Shown: positions 22,712-33,537 of the stretch, piece after piece
Layout: every line of letters begins with the position of its first letter
Numbering within the stretch: position 1 is the stretch's first letter
Source: Arcuatula senhousia
Lineage: Eukaryota > Mollusca > Bivalvia > Mytilida > Mytilidae
Assembly (NCBI GenBank): GCA_963971305.1
Contig: OZ020306.1
Location: 53,480,686-53,544,685, forward strand
DNA length: 64,000 nucleotides
Direction: 5' to 3'
The notes under the pieces: generated by a model
Told to the model about the DNA's origin: nothing
Databases searched by the model: none
What the model saw: the letters and a program-made list of their open reading frames with translations, nothing else
Made by a program: the position numbers and the translations under genes

Positions 22712-23161
22712 ATGTCTGATTACGTGAGTGACGTGTCTGCTAGCAGCTTTAGTTCTGCAGATTTGGTCGAATTGGGTCAGGAAGGGCATCACCTTGAACC
22801 AGAATATACGGAGGGAGAAATCCGGTAGATAGAAGAGTTGGAGATAAATCGCTAGACTGAATTTCAAAGCAACCCAATTTGACACTCAATAGTGCAAATG
22901 TTCCGATCGCTGTGTGCCAATGCCCTTGCTTGCAGAATGCCTATGCTGCCACGAGTTTACATTATTCACCGATATCTTCGATCCTGGTGCAACCACGACT
23001 TCAAGACAGTTTGTTTAAACCCTGTTGTGTTGAAAACTAGTTATATTAGTTTCTTGTGGTACAAACGCCAACGGGGGAGAGCACCAGACGTCCTATTTAT
23101 TAGGTATATGAATAGACTTGTACTGTTTTTCAGAGTGATTGCCGAAGATTTCACTGATTGA
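22712..23161 (+). pseudogene. P2X7-like cysteine-rich (ballast-type) domain, broken copy
   Basis: From the ATG at 22712 one frame reads an acidic/serine-rich start (MSDYVSDVSASSF) and HHLEPEYTEGEI, then a stop at 22826. A second frame from 22893 reads CKC, then CVPMP and ECLCCHE. The first frame returns near 22990 with FKTVCLNPVVLKTSY and RYMNRLVLF, and ends at a TGA at 23159. The spacing C-x-C, C-x-P, E-C-x-C-C, then a conserved VCLNP-type segment and an R-Y segment, resembles the cytoplasmic cysteine-rich domain of vertebrate P2X7 and the many P2X7-like proteins of cnidarians and molluscs. At least two frame changes and several stops break it. An unannotated small-exon gene with sequence errors is the alternative. 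Confidence 0.6.
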
Positions 23162-24255
23162 AAACATTGAGTTTTTCTTGACCCATCAAACAAAAGTTAT
23201 ATATATTCTTAGCCAACAAAAAGTTACAGTACAAAAAAGGAAGTAATAATGTAAAGGCAAGGTAACTTTAGATACCACTTTTTAAAATACATGCAGCCAG
23301 AGCAGACTTATGGCATACAGACAGTTTGTATGTTGGGTCAGAATATGTCTACCTTCACCTTTTGGAAGAAAACATCGTGTTGTGCTGCCAGCTTGTGTTG
23401 TGTCTGTCATCAGAAAAGAATTTCCTTCTGCAGATGGACAATACGAAGGATTTAGAGATTGTATTAGTGACACGGACTCTGAATAGATTTTCCTTCAATG
23501 ACTTGTACTTTATTAATAGTGGTGACACTAAGCTTAGTTAAAATTTGTTTTGGATATATAAAAAGGCAGGATGTCAAAAATCAAATAAAAAGGCATGGTA
23601 GGATATTGTTTTTGGCTGAAAAATTTATAGTTAGAAAAACATCCAGGCTCCAGTGTTCTCGAAAATAAAAAGGCAGGACGAAGTAAATATATATATCTAA
23701 AGCCCCCTCCCTAAAAAAATCAAATATTCTCACTTTCATACGAAACGCAAGATCTAAATTATTAATTTTGTATTGACACTTTTATTTTTACTGTACATTT
23801 CGCATTCTCAGTTTACTTTGGAACCGATCTGACATTTTAAATTTTAGAAACGGGCGTCAGACAAAATTTGGAGTTTGACACATAGAACTTTTTTACATTG
23901 ATTTGATAAGTTTATAAGATTCTTAAGTTGTTGATGTGGTTGTCTATCTTATGTCCCATCTATGAAAGAAGGAGTAGGAGGACATATAGTGTCCGGTTCT
24001 GTACGTCCGTCCGTACAGGGATTAAATAAAACTGATTTGTTTTGGACATCCCTGGTCCGTACGTCCTAATGTTTGAAGATCGGACATTATGTCTTTTGGA
24101 TATATTATTGTTTGGGCTTCTTATGCAGAGAAATACAAGTGATAAAATATTTATACTTTTTAAAATTAATCTTACGAACACAAGATTGTGGTATATACTC
24201 ATACGGCTGTCTACATGAAGGTAACACGAAGCGTTTTCTGTATAGTGTGCTTTTT
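23162..24255. other. AT-rich non-coding sequence
   Basis: No convincing gene. The overlapping ORFs near 23.3-23.5 kb on both strands show no domain. Repeated 'AAAAAGGCA' motifs occur at 23560-23680. A CGTCCGTCC stretch at 24003-24015 and the 39-bp inverted-repeat element at 24016 lie near the end. Confidence 0.4.
24016..24054. mobile_element. 39-bp inverted-repeat micro-element, copy 1
   Basis: Starts CAGGGATT and ends ATCCCTG, with AATAAAACTGATTT inside, and is bounded on both sides by GTCCGTA. The flanking CCGT repeat makes this duplication less decisive than in the copy at 39245. Confidence 0.5.
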
Positions 24256-25612
24256 AGCTCACCTGACCCGAAGGGTCATGTGAGCTATTGTCGTCGTTAA
24301 GCGTCCGTCGTCCGTCGTCCGTCATCCGTCCGTCCGTCCGTCCGTTAACTTTTCTTCAAAGATCTTCTTCTCTGAAACCACTGAAGGGATTGCATTGATA
24401 CTTGGTATACTTGATCTTTAGGATGTCCTCTACCAAGTTTGTGAATTATATACACGTTGATCAACCAACATGGCCGCCGTTGCTAAAAATAGAACAGGGG
24501 GGTCAGACCATTGTTTTTGGCTTATAACTTGAAAAGTATAAGAGATAGAGAAAATCCGAAGCAACGTTCCTTGTTCAGCATCAAAAGCTCTACGAATCTA
24601 TCCATTGAGTCGAAGTTGTGAAATGACTCCTTATAGGAGTTATTGCCCTTTAATCATCAAAATTGACCATTTTTTCAGTTTTTGGACTATATCTTGTAAA
24701 CTGTTAGAGCTAGAGGAAAAGTTAGCATTGCAATATTGTTAAGCTCATTGAGATCTACGAAAATGATTTCAGGGTCAAAATTGTCAGATCAACCGTTTAA
24801 GAGTTATTCCCCTTTAACTGTTATTTTCCATCAATGTACACTGATTTTCAAAAATCTTCTTCTCTGAAACCACTGAAGGGATTGCATTGATACTTGGTAT
24901 ACTTGATCTTTAGGATGTCCTCTACCAAGTTTGTGAATTATATACATGTTGACCAACCAACATGGCCGCCATTGCTAAAAATAGAACAGGGGGGTCAGAC
25001 CATTGTTTTTGGAGTATAACTCGAAAAGTATAAGAGATAGAGAAAATCCGAAGCAACCTTCCTTGTTCAGCATCAAAAGCTCTACAAATCTCTCCATTGA
25101 GTCGAAGTTGTGAAATGACTCCTTATAGGAGTTATTGCCCTTTAATCATCAAAATTGACCATTTTTTCAGTTTTTGGGCTATATCATGTAAACTGTTAGA
25201 GCTAGAGGAAAAGTTAGCATTGCAGAATTGTTAAGCTCATTGAGAGTTATTCCCCTTTAACTGTTTTTTTTTTCATTAATTTACACTGATTTTCAAAAAT
25301 CTTCTTATTTGAGACCATCGAAGGGATTGTTTTGAAACTTGGTACACTTGATCTTTAGGATGTCCTCTACCAAGTTTGTGAATTATATACATGTCGACCA
25401 ACCAACAAGGCTGCCATTGCTATGGTACTTAAAGGAGTTATTGCCCTTTAACTGTTTTTTTTTTCTATTTATTTAAACTGATTTCAAAAAATCTTCTCTG
25501 AAACTACTGAAAGGATTGTTTTGCAACTTTGTATTCTTGAAAGGTTGTGTAATTAATTCAAACTTTGGTGTAAGAGATCAGGTGAGCGATTCAGGCTCCT
25601 GGGAGCCTCTAG
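24256..25612 (+). mobile_element. Complete A-family element in single-copy DNA
   Basis: The clearest reference copy (1,357 bp). It enters at a T run after TAGTGTGC, with the AGCTCACCTGACCC hairpin and a CGTC/CCGT microsatellite. Two full ~500-bp cores and a shortened third follow, then the CATAAGAGAT-like tail, CAGGTGAGC, AGGCTCCTGGGAGCCT and CTAG before TT. No protein-coding content; internal ORFs are chance readings. Architecture fits non-autonomous Helentron/pearl-type elements. Confidence 0.8.
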
Positions 25613-26399
25613 TTTGTTTTACTTTTTAAAAGAGAAATGTAAAAAAAAAACCTGAAGAGGAACAATTTCACTATTTTTACACAGATAAAGATGTCGAAAA
25701 ATCAAAGACACAAGTGATAAATTGCAGGTCTTCCGTTGTACTTTGTAATAAATAATTAACAGAAACAAATGTTCTCTTTTTCTGTCATAAACCATTACAC
25801 TACCACGTGCTAATTACCATCCCCGGGAAGTAAGTAATACCTGGGAGTGTCACAAGTTTAAATACGTTGCCCCCGACTGTGAATTACTATGTTCATATAG
25901 GTAAAAATAGTATTATCTTCTATATAATGAACGTTAAAGAAATCCTTGAAAGATAAAAAAACATACATTTGCGAATTTTTAAGGAATGCATAGGGAATGG
26001 ATAAAAAAATGAAGAAAAAATTGTTGTCTGTTTTAAAATGTATATTTACTTGTTATTAAAAAAATATTCTGAATAAATGCACAGACTCAGTTATAACTGA
26101 AGTGATAAAACGCTTATACAAAACAAAAAGATAAGTTTTATTCCGCTTTCGGTTATATTCTTAATTCTACGCACACCCGTAATAATTCTTTTTCTTTTAA
26201 ACAAAACTGATATTTTTGTCTTGTGGATTTTTATAGCAAAGATTCCGACCGTTACATACTAGCCCTGGCATACTAGGTATTAATCTAACATGTAAGAAAC
26301 GTTTGACTAAAAAAAATAATGAAATTATTATTGACAAATATAGATAGATATAAACATTTTTCTTGGACAAAAGAACACTTAAGAAAATTGTTTCGTTAG
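25613..26399. other. AT-rich non-coding sequence
   Basis: No repeat family or gene recognised. Contains a small palindromic patch around 25800-25860 (TACCATCCCCGGGAAGTAAG, then TACCTGGGAGTG). Confidence 0.4.
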
Positions 26400-26600
26400 A
26401 AATTGATAAATTTATCTGTTTGGTCATTGTTAAAATATTTTTTTGGCATTTTTAAAATCAAATCTAATATTATACCGGTTTTCCAAGTTGTCTACTCCTA
26501 GCGTGTCTGATGAAGGTTAATCCAGAAAAGCGCTTCACACGCAGTGAAATTTTGCTTTTGTACATTTATTAAAATCATTTCAAATTTTTGGTTGGCAAAT
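26400..26600 (+). repeat. Lone fragment of the 398-bp hammerhead repeat
   Basis: Matches the minus-strand unit of the 6.5-7.65 kb array from ATAAATTTATCTGTTTGG through the ribozyme to GAAATTTTGCTTTTGTACAT, in the opposite orientation. A diverged single copy, joined at about 26640 to a truncated A-family 3' hairpin. Confidence 0.7.
26502..26543 (+). ncRNA. Hammerhead-ribozyme-like motif, dispersed copy
   Basis: GCGTGT, CTGATGA, GAAA, AAGCGCTT, C, ACACGC in type I order on the + strand. All core bases and six stem I pairs are preserved although the flanks have diverged. Confidence 0.6.
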
Positions 26601-26805
26601 CTAAAGACTGGACCCATTTAAGATGCAAGTCTGCCTTTTTCTTTCTCCTGGGAGCCTCTAGTTGGACATTATCTTGAAAACTGTTAGAGCTAGAGGAAAA
26701 GTTAGCATTGCAGAATTGTTAAGCTCATTGAGATCTACAAAAATGATTTCATGGTCAAAATTGTCAGATCAGCCGTTTAAGACTTATTCCCCTTTAACTG
26801 TTTTT

Positions 26806-27716
26806 ATGGCCCGACCATGTATGTGGATCGGACATATAGTTTTACCCTCGTCCGTCCGTCCGTCCGTACGTCTGTAACACTTTGGTTAAGTTCTTGGTTA
26901 AGGTCCATTACTTGGATACTAGATGTTGGGGGTCATTGATATTCCACCACCAGATGGGTCTTGGGTAGGGTTACACCACCCACTAGAAATTAGGTCACTG
27001 TGACCTATATTTTATGCACGAACGACTTCGGTTAAGGTCTTGGTAAAGGTCCATATCTCAGATACTACATGTTGATGGTCAATGGTATTTCACCACTAGA
27101 TGTGTCTTGGGTAACATGACACCACCCAATAAAAATCAGGTCACTGTGACCTATATTTTACGCATGAATGACTTTGGTTAAGTTCTTGGTTAAGGTCCAC
27201 ATCTCAGATACTACATGTTGATGGTCAATGGTATTTCACCACTAGATGTGTCTTGGGTAACATAACACCACCCAATAAAAATTAGGTCACTGATCTATAT
27301 TTTATGCATGAATGACTTGGGTTAAGTTCTTGGTTAAGGTCCATAACTTGGATACTAGATGTTGGGGGTCAATGATATTTCACCACTAGATGTGTCTTGG
27401 GTAAGGTGACACCATCCACTAGAAATGAGGTCACTGTGACCTATATTTTACGCATGAATGACTTTGGTTAAGTTCTTGGTTAAGGTCCATATCTTGAATA
27501 CTACATGTTAGGGGTCAACAATATTTCACTACTCGATGAGTCATGGTAACATGGCACCACCCATCAGAAATAAGGTCACAGCGACCTATATTTTACACAT
27601 GAACACTTTTGATCAATTTCTTGGTAAAGGTCCATATCCCAAGTATTACACATTGAGGGTCAATGATATTTCAAGAACTGGTGGGCCATCATGTGGCTCA
27701 TAGACACATTTTCTAG
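26806..27716 (+). mobile_element. D-family Helentron-like element, copy 1
   Basis: Starts ATGGCCCGACC with a GTCCGTCC microsatellite. About six ~140-bp core units (GGTTAAGTTCTTGGTTAAGG, 'GATACTAGATGTTGGGGGTC') follow. It ends GGGCCAT, a hairpin GCCATCATGTGGC, and CTAG before TT. Perfect AGGTCACTGTGACCT palindromes occur at 26992, 27138 and 27428; other units carry mutated versions. Confidence 0.75.
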
Positions 27717-28496
27717 TTTTCCATTAATTTTAACTGATTTTCAAAAATCTTCTTCTCTGAAACCATTGAAGGGATTGCATTGATACTTGGTATACTTGAT
27801 CTTTAGGATGTCCTCTACCAAGTTTGTGAATTATATACATGTTGACCAACCAACATGGCTGTCATTGCTAAAAATAGAACAGGGGGGTCAGACCATTGTT
27901 TTTGGCTTATAACTCAAAAAGTATAAGAGATAGAGAAAACCGGAAGCAACCTTCCTTGTTCAGCATCAGAAGCTCTACGAATCTCTCCATTGAGTCGAAG
28001 TTGTGAAACGACTCCTTATAGGTTTTATTGCCCTTTAATCATCAAAATTGACCATTTTTGCAGTTTTTGGACTATATCTTGAAAACTGTTAGAGCTAGAG
28101 GAAAAGTTAGCATTGCAGAATTGTTAAGCTCATTCAGATCTACAACATTGATTTCAGGTTCAAAATTGTCTGATCAGCCATTGAAGAGTTGTTCCCCTTT
28201 AACTGTTTTTTCCATTAATTTTAACTATTTTTCAAAAATCTTCTTCTCTGAAACCACTTAAGGGATTGCTTTGAAACTTGGTGCATATGATCTTTAGGAT
28301 GTCCTCTACCATGTTTGTGAATAATATACATGTCGATTAACCAATATGGCCGCCATTGCTAAAATAGAACAAGAGGTCAGACCATTGTTTTTGGCTTATA
28401 ACTCGAAAAGTATAAGAGATAGAGAAAATCTGAAGCAAATTTTCTTGTTCAGCATCAAAAGGTCCTTACAGGAGTTATTGCCCTTTAACTGTTTTT

Positions 28497-29463
28497 ATGG
28501 CCCGACCACGTATGTGGATCGGACATATAGTTTTACCCTTGTCCGTCCGTACGTCCGTACGTCCGTACGTCCGTCCGTAACACTTTGGTTAAGTTCTTGG
28601 TTAAGGTCCATAACTTGGATACTAGATGTTGGGGGTCAATGATATTTCACTACTAGATGTGTCTTAGGTAAGGTGACACCACCCAATAGAAATAAGGTCA
28701 CTGTGACCTATATTTTACGCATGAATGACTTTGGTTTAATTTTTGGTTAAGGTCCATTACTGGGATACTAGATGTTGGGGGTCAATGATATTTCACCACC
28801 AGATGGGTCATAAGTAGGGCTACACCACCCACTAGAAATTAGGTCACTGTGACCTATATTTTATGCATGAACAACTTCGGTTAAGTTCTTGGTTAAGGGC
28901 CATAACTTGTATACTAGATGTTGGGGGTCAATGATATTTCACTACTAGATGTGTCTTAGGTAAGGTGACACCGCCCAATAGAAATTAGGTCACTGTGACC
29001 TATATTTTATGCATGAATGACTTTGGTTAAGTTCTTGGTTAAGGTCCATATCTCAGATACTACATGTTGATGGTCAATGGTAATTCACCACTAGATGTGT
29101 CTTGGGTAACATGACACCACCCAATAAAAATTAGGTCACTGTGATCTATATTTTATGCATGAATGACTTCGGTTAAGTTCTTGGTTAAGGTCCATAACTT
29201 GGATACTAGATGTTGGGGGTCAATGATATTTCACCACTAGATGTGTTTTGGGTAAGGTGACACCATCCACTAGAAATGAGGTGACTGTGACCTATAATTT
29301 ATGCATGAATGACTTTGCTTAAGTTCTTGGTTAAGGTCCATATCTTGAATACTACATTTTAGGGGTCAATAATATTTCACGTATCCCAAGTAATACACAT
29401 TGAGGGTCAATGATATTTCAAGAACGGGAGGGCCATCCTGTGGCTCATAGACACATTTTCTAG
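28497..29463 (+). mobile_element. D-family Helentron-like element, copy 2
   Basis: Same ends and core as copy 1 (ATGGCCC start, GGGCCAT plus hairpin and CTAG end, then TT). The microsatellite is GTCCGTAC-like. Perfect AGGTCACTGTGACCT palindromes at 28695, 28841 and 28987. The last core unit is shortened at about 29375. Confidence 0.75.
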
Positions 29464-29614
29464 TTTCAATTAATTTAAACTGATTTCCAAAAATCTTCTC
29501 TGAAACCACTGAAAGGATTGTTTTGCAACTTTGTATACTTGAAAGTTTGTGAAATTTATTCAAACTTTGGCATAAGAGATCAGGTGAGCCATTCAGGCTC
29601 CTGGGAGCCTTTAG

Positions 29615-29928
29615 TTTTTCATTTTTTTGGCTTTTAAAATGAAAACTATAGTAGATAGAGAAAAGCTGTTGCTTGCTTAAATGTTCAGTTCATTTAGCGT
29701 TACAAAAGTTTTCATAGGGTCGAAGTTGTCAGAAAATCCCTTATAGGGGTTATGGCCCCTAAAATATCATTTTTTTCATGATTTGGGCCTATGGCTACTG
29801 AATGAAGCTATAGTAGATGGAGAAAAGCTGTTACTTGCTTAAATGTTCAGCTCATTTAGCTCTAGAAAAGTTTTTATAGGGTCAACATCAAGACCAGGTG
29901 AGCGATTCAGGCTCCTGTGAGCCTCTTG
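29615..29928 (+). repeat. B-family element, 3' part
   Basis: Two diverged core units (TTGCTTGCTTAAATGTTCAG) and the 3' terminus ending CTTG at 29928. The 5' part is missing; the join to the A terminus at 29614 implies the A element inserted into it. Confidence 0.7.
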
Positions 29929-30488
29929 TTATTTATACAGTTGAAATTTTCAAAAGAAGCTCAGAAAAATTGAAAACATTTACTGCTTACTTGTATTTTC
30001 ATCTTGATGTCTTTGAAGTGCCTAAACAAGGAAAACCCCAAAAATTGGAAAATAGTCGAAATATTGGTTTGCAGAATTGTGTTCTGGTTTTCAACACAAA
30101 TAATGTTGCATAATTGGAAGGATTTCCTTAGACCAAAGTCCAAGTTAAAGATGACAATATAATACAACAAATATGACATTGTCACAAAATGTTACATCAC
30201 TTTTAGCAAAGGTCCCTCCAAATACTTGATACAAAAGACTACGAAAAGGTGTTTTAGCATCAAAAAGGTTTTGTTAGTTTTTTTAAAAATCAGCCGCAAA
30301 AAAAAATGTGGTCTTATAATGGTATAATGCTATGGTTGTCCTTGTGTGCGTCGTCGTCATTGTTTGTTAACTTTTAAGTGTTTGTGCAATAACTTTAGAT
30401 CCAGTTTTCCGATTGCTATGAATTTTGAGAATGATGTTCCTTACCGTAAAAGGATGAATGGGATTGATTTTGGGGGTCCCCCCTTTTT
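29929..30488. other. Non-coding sequence with a G-family 5' remnant
   Basis: 29940-30280 is AT-rich with no assignable gene; small ORFs on both strands lack recognisable domains. From about 30300 a diverged G-family lead (GTATAATGCTATGG, GTCGTCGTC, TTTGTGCAATAACTTTAG) runs into the next element. Confidence 0.4.
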
Positions 30489-31441
30489 ATACGACCGCAA
30501 AATTTTTGCGATCGTATAATGTTATGGCGATGTCGTCGTTGTCGTTGTCGTCGTCGTCGTCGTCGTCTGGGGACTTTGGTTTCCGTGCGATAACTTTAGT
30601 AAATATTGACCAATTGTTATGAAATTTTGATATGATGTTTGTAACCACTAGAGGAAGGTTCCTATTGTATTTGGGGTTGGTGGCCCTTACCGTTTTGGAA
30701 AAAAGGGCCAAAAGGGGCTAAAACGGGTGTATTGACAAAACTGTTGTAGAATGTTTATTATTCATTTGATTTTAAAAATTCTTTTTTTATTGAATTCCTT
30801 ATTAAATTCTGTCAACAAAATGTGTCAATGGTTTTGATGTATATCGAACCGTAACATTGCTACAGGGGGCCAAAGACGGGCCACACCCAAAAAATCAACT
30901 TTTTTATTTGTGGTCCGATTTTCAAAATCTTTTTTTCATTGGAATCCTTGTGAAAATCCCTGCCTGCATTTTTCAATCAGATTTGCAATATCTCTAACTG
31001 TTTTTGAGATATAAGGGGTCGAAGGGGCAAAAAACGCCATTTTTAACAGTTGGTCAAGGCAAATGGTTTAACACAAGAAATTTAGCTGTAGTGGGCCAGC
31101 CAATTGTTATGAAGTTTAAATATGATGATTATATACACTGAAGGAAGCTTTTTGTTGTATTTGAGGTTTGTGGTCCTAACCTTTTTTTAAAAAGGCCAAA
31201 AGGGTTTAATAGTGTCAAAAATGTCAATGAATGTAGAAATATTTTTTTTTCTATTAAATGTTATTGTAAATATATATGTGTCAAATATTCATTTTAAAGT
31301 CCACCATAGGTTGCATGTGTAAAAAAGCTTTGTAAGTCCACCATGGGCTGCATGTGACCAAAGCAATAGACTATCCATATTGGGCCTCCAACGTACAGGG
31401 TTCAACTTGTTGCGGTCGTATCATGCTGCGCTCGGCATAGC
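30489..31441 (+). mobile_element. G-family Helentron-like element, copy 1
   Basis: Begins ATACGACCGCAA with a 5' hairpin (GCAAAATTTTTGC, CGATCGTAT) and a GTCGTCGTC array. The body contains 'GGGCCAAAAGGGG'-type blocks and GACTATCCATATTGGGCC. It ends TTGCGGTCGTAT, the complement of the start, and hairpin GCTGCGCTCGGCATAGC. Confidence 0.7.
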
Positions 31442-31985
31442 TTTTTATTACCGTAACTTCTGTGGCAGTTTCCCATGTAGTCTTCTTCCTGTTTACCAAA
31501 TACTTAGGTTTTTACAGATAATGGACATAAATGCTAAATATCTGTCACAGTTTCCCAAGCAACTACATGAGATAGACTTCTGATATTTTGTATACAGCTT
31601 TATCCTATAGTACCATATGGTGTATACCAATTTTATGCTCCTAAGTAGTCAATTTCCTGTTAACCAAATACTTAGGTTTTTACACATAATGGACATGCAT
31701 GCAAAATTTTAGTCACAGTTTCCCTAGCAACCACATGAGATAGAGGTCTGATATTTTGTATACAGCTTTATCCTATAGTACCATATAGTGTATACCAATT
31801 TAATGCTCCTAGGTAGTCTCCTTCTTGTTTACTGAATACTTAGGTTTTTACACATAATAAACTTTGTCCGATTTCAACGAAATTTGGTTTCTAGGCATTA
31901 TTTATCATACTGATGGAAATGGAGTACAAATGTACTATCCATGGCCATTTTGGGCGACTTATGTGTTGGCATCCCAACACAATGA
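31442..31985 (+). repeat. Tandem repeat of about 180 bp ending in a hairpin
   Basis: Two full and one partial imperfect units sharing 'CCAAATACTTAGGTTTTTAC', 'ATACAGCTTTATCCTATAG' and 'CACAGTTTCCC'. The end is marked by GTGTTGGCATCCCAACAC, a strong hairpin. Probably the 3' portion of another short-element family whose 5' end is not identifiable. Confidence 0.5.
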
Positions 31986-33450
31986 TATATATTTATAATT
32001 TGATTTATTTTAATACAGTGTGTCTCTACAATATTTGTTCAAAGTTAGATATCTGTAAATTTAATTAAACAACTACTATAGAGAGATACTCTGCGTTACA
32101 CTGGTTTTACAATGAAATATATAAAGCACATGTTCATGTATATATATAAAATGAGACCCTATTACCTCCAAGCCTGGAGACTGAATTGAACAATATACAC
32201 CTTATATACTTATATTGTTATACATATATATTTCTATGTTTATACATGTATACATGTCTGCTCCATGGTTGCTTTCTTCACTCAAGAAATTTTACAGTAG
32301 ACACAATGCACTCGTAGACAAATATGGAATTTCTATCTCTCAAATGAATGCAGATGTTGTTTTGTCATAGAAATTTGTTTTGTCTTCCTTTACCGAATTT
32401 GACACACTGAATTGGAAATTGGCAAGGGTGTGCTATAGCAGGCACTTACTCTTCCGGAGCACCTGAGCTTCTCTTGTCACGACTTGGGTTTTCGTTGTTG
32501 ATTTCTGTTCTTTTAATTTTGTGTTTTGTGTTTCTTGGTGCTGTTTTTGTTCATGACTTTACCGGTTTTGTCATTGCCTTTTTGGACCTTTGACACTTGA
32601 ATGCCCTATTGGTGCCTCTTTGCTTCTGCAAGATTTACCCTGATGTAAATATAAAGTTTTATAAAGTTTATTACATCCACGAAATTACCGAAAGCTTACT
32701 GTTTTTAGGTGCTTTTGGAAGCTTGGACGCACAGCCACTGCCTTTTCTGAATTGCCACTTTATTGTGGGCTGTGTCGCATACACTTATTCCACATCTCAT
32801 TATTTTCTACATGTATTACTAAATTGAGGATTAATTTTTGTGACAACTACCAACCCTATTGCCTTTAGTGGCCAACAGGGGCAAAAAATGAAAGGTAGTA
32901 GATATCAAAAGGGGTTATACTTTTGTAACTAATTTATTTTGGTCTGCTTTTGAAAAAAAATGAATTCTTTGTGAAATGACGGTGGAATTAACCCACCAAA
33001 GAATGTGTGTGTCAAAAAACTTTGTAAGTCAACCATTGGCTGCATGTCTCCAGAGCAATTGATTATCCATATTAGGCCTCAATTGTACTGGGTTCAACAT
33101 GTTGAAGTTGTATAATGCTGTGCTTAGCAAAGCTTTTTATCAACTAAAATTCCTTTGATGTTTCGTGTTATTAAGTAAAGACCTGAAAATAAGGGAAACC
33201 TGTGACAATCCGGAAGGTTGGCAGCCGGGTTTGCTGACAAAATGATTATTTTGATGTTTAAAGTTGTATGCAATTAGCAATTGACTTCATGCATGGTCAA
33301 ATAAAACATTAAAAAGTATACAAATGAAAATTTTGTATTATTTTTATAGTAAAAAAAATTGTCATTTTAACCATGCCAAAATTTGCCATTTCTATTATTA
33401 AATGATCAGTTGCCTATTTTTATATCTTTTAAATTATCTCTTATTTACAG
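31986..33450. other. Intron or upstream sequence before the host exon
   Basis: AT-rich. 32380-32600 has a GC-richer, possibly repeat-derived stretch (GTTGTTGATTTCTGTTC). 32846-33140 is a diverged G-family 3' fragment (GACTATCCATATT-like region, then a GCTGTGCTTAGC...AGC end). A polypyrimidine-AG acceptor (TTATTTACAG) closes it at 33450. Confidence 0.45.
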
Positions 33451-33537
33451 TGAGTGTGTTTTTGAAGGGAGAACAGATGATACCAATAATTAACAGTTTA
33501 AGTGTCCAGTGTGCTGTCTTTGGGAATCATGACTTTG
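33451..33537 (+). CDS. Metallophosphoesterase (5'-nucleotidase / UshA family), internal exon
   Basis: An 87-nt exon between a good acceptor (TTATTTACAG) and a GT donor (GTATTC). It begins with the last two bases of a codon and ends with the first base of one. It reads SVFLKGEQMIPIINSLSV then CAVFGNHDF. The KG-x-QM...LN helix followed by a hydrophobic strand and GNHD is the third conserved block of calcineurin-like metallophosphoesterases of the UshA/5'-nucleotidase type, where Asn and His act in metal and phosphate binding. Joined to 53942-54084 the phase closes and gives GNHDFDFG. The product would hydrolyse phosphate esters such as nucleotides; the exact substrate cannot be told. Upstream exons with the first metal-binding motifs are not in the window. 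Confidence 0.85.

Larger units (their letters stand above)
26640..29614 (+). repeat. A-family mosaic with two D-family inserts
   Basis: Opens with a truncated 3' hairpin (CTCCTGGGAGCCTCTAG, to 26661) followed by GGACATTATCTTG core text. D-family elements interrupt it at 26806-27716 and 28497-29463, each at the CTGTTTTT site with A text resuming. The A-family 3' terminus (CAGGTGAGC, hairpin, TTTAG) is at 29614. Confidence 0.7.

Noticed and set aside
29898..30185. Opposed ORFs on both strands of about 70 residues
   Set aside because: AT-rich chance ORFs beginning inside a B-family terminus; no recognisable domain.
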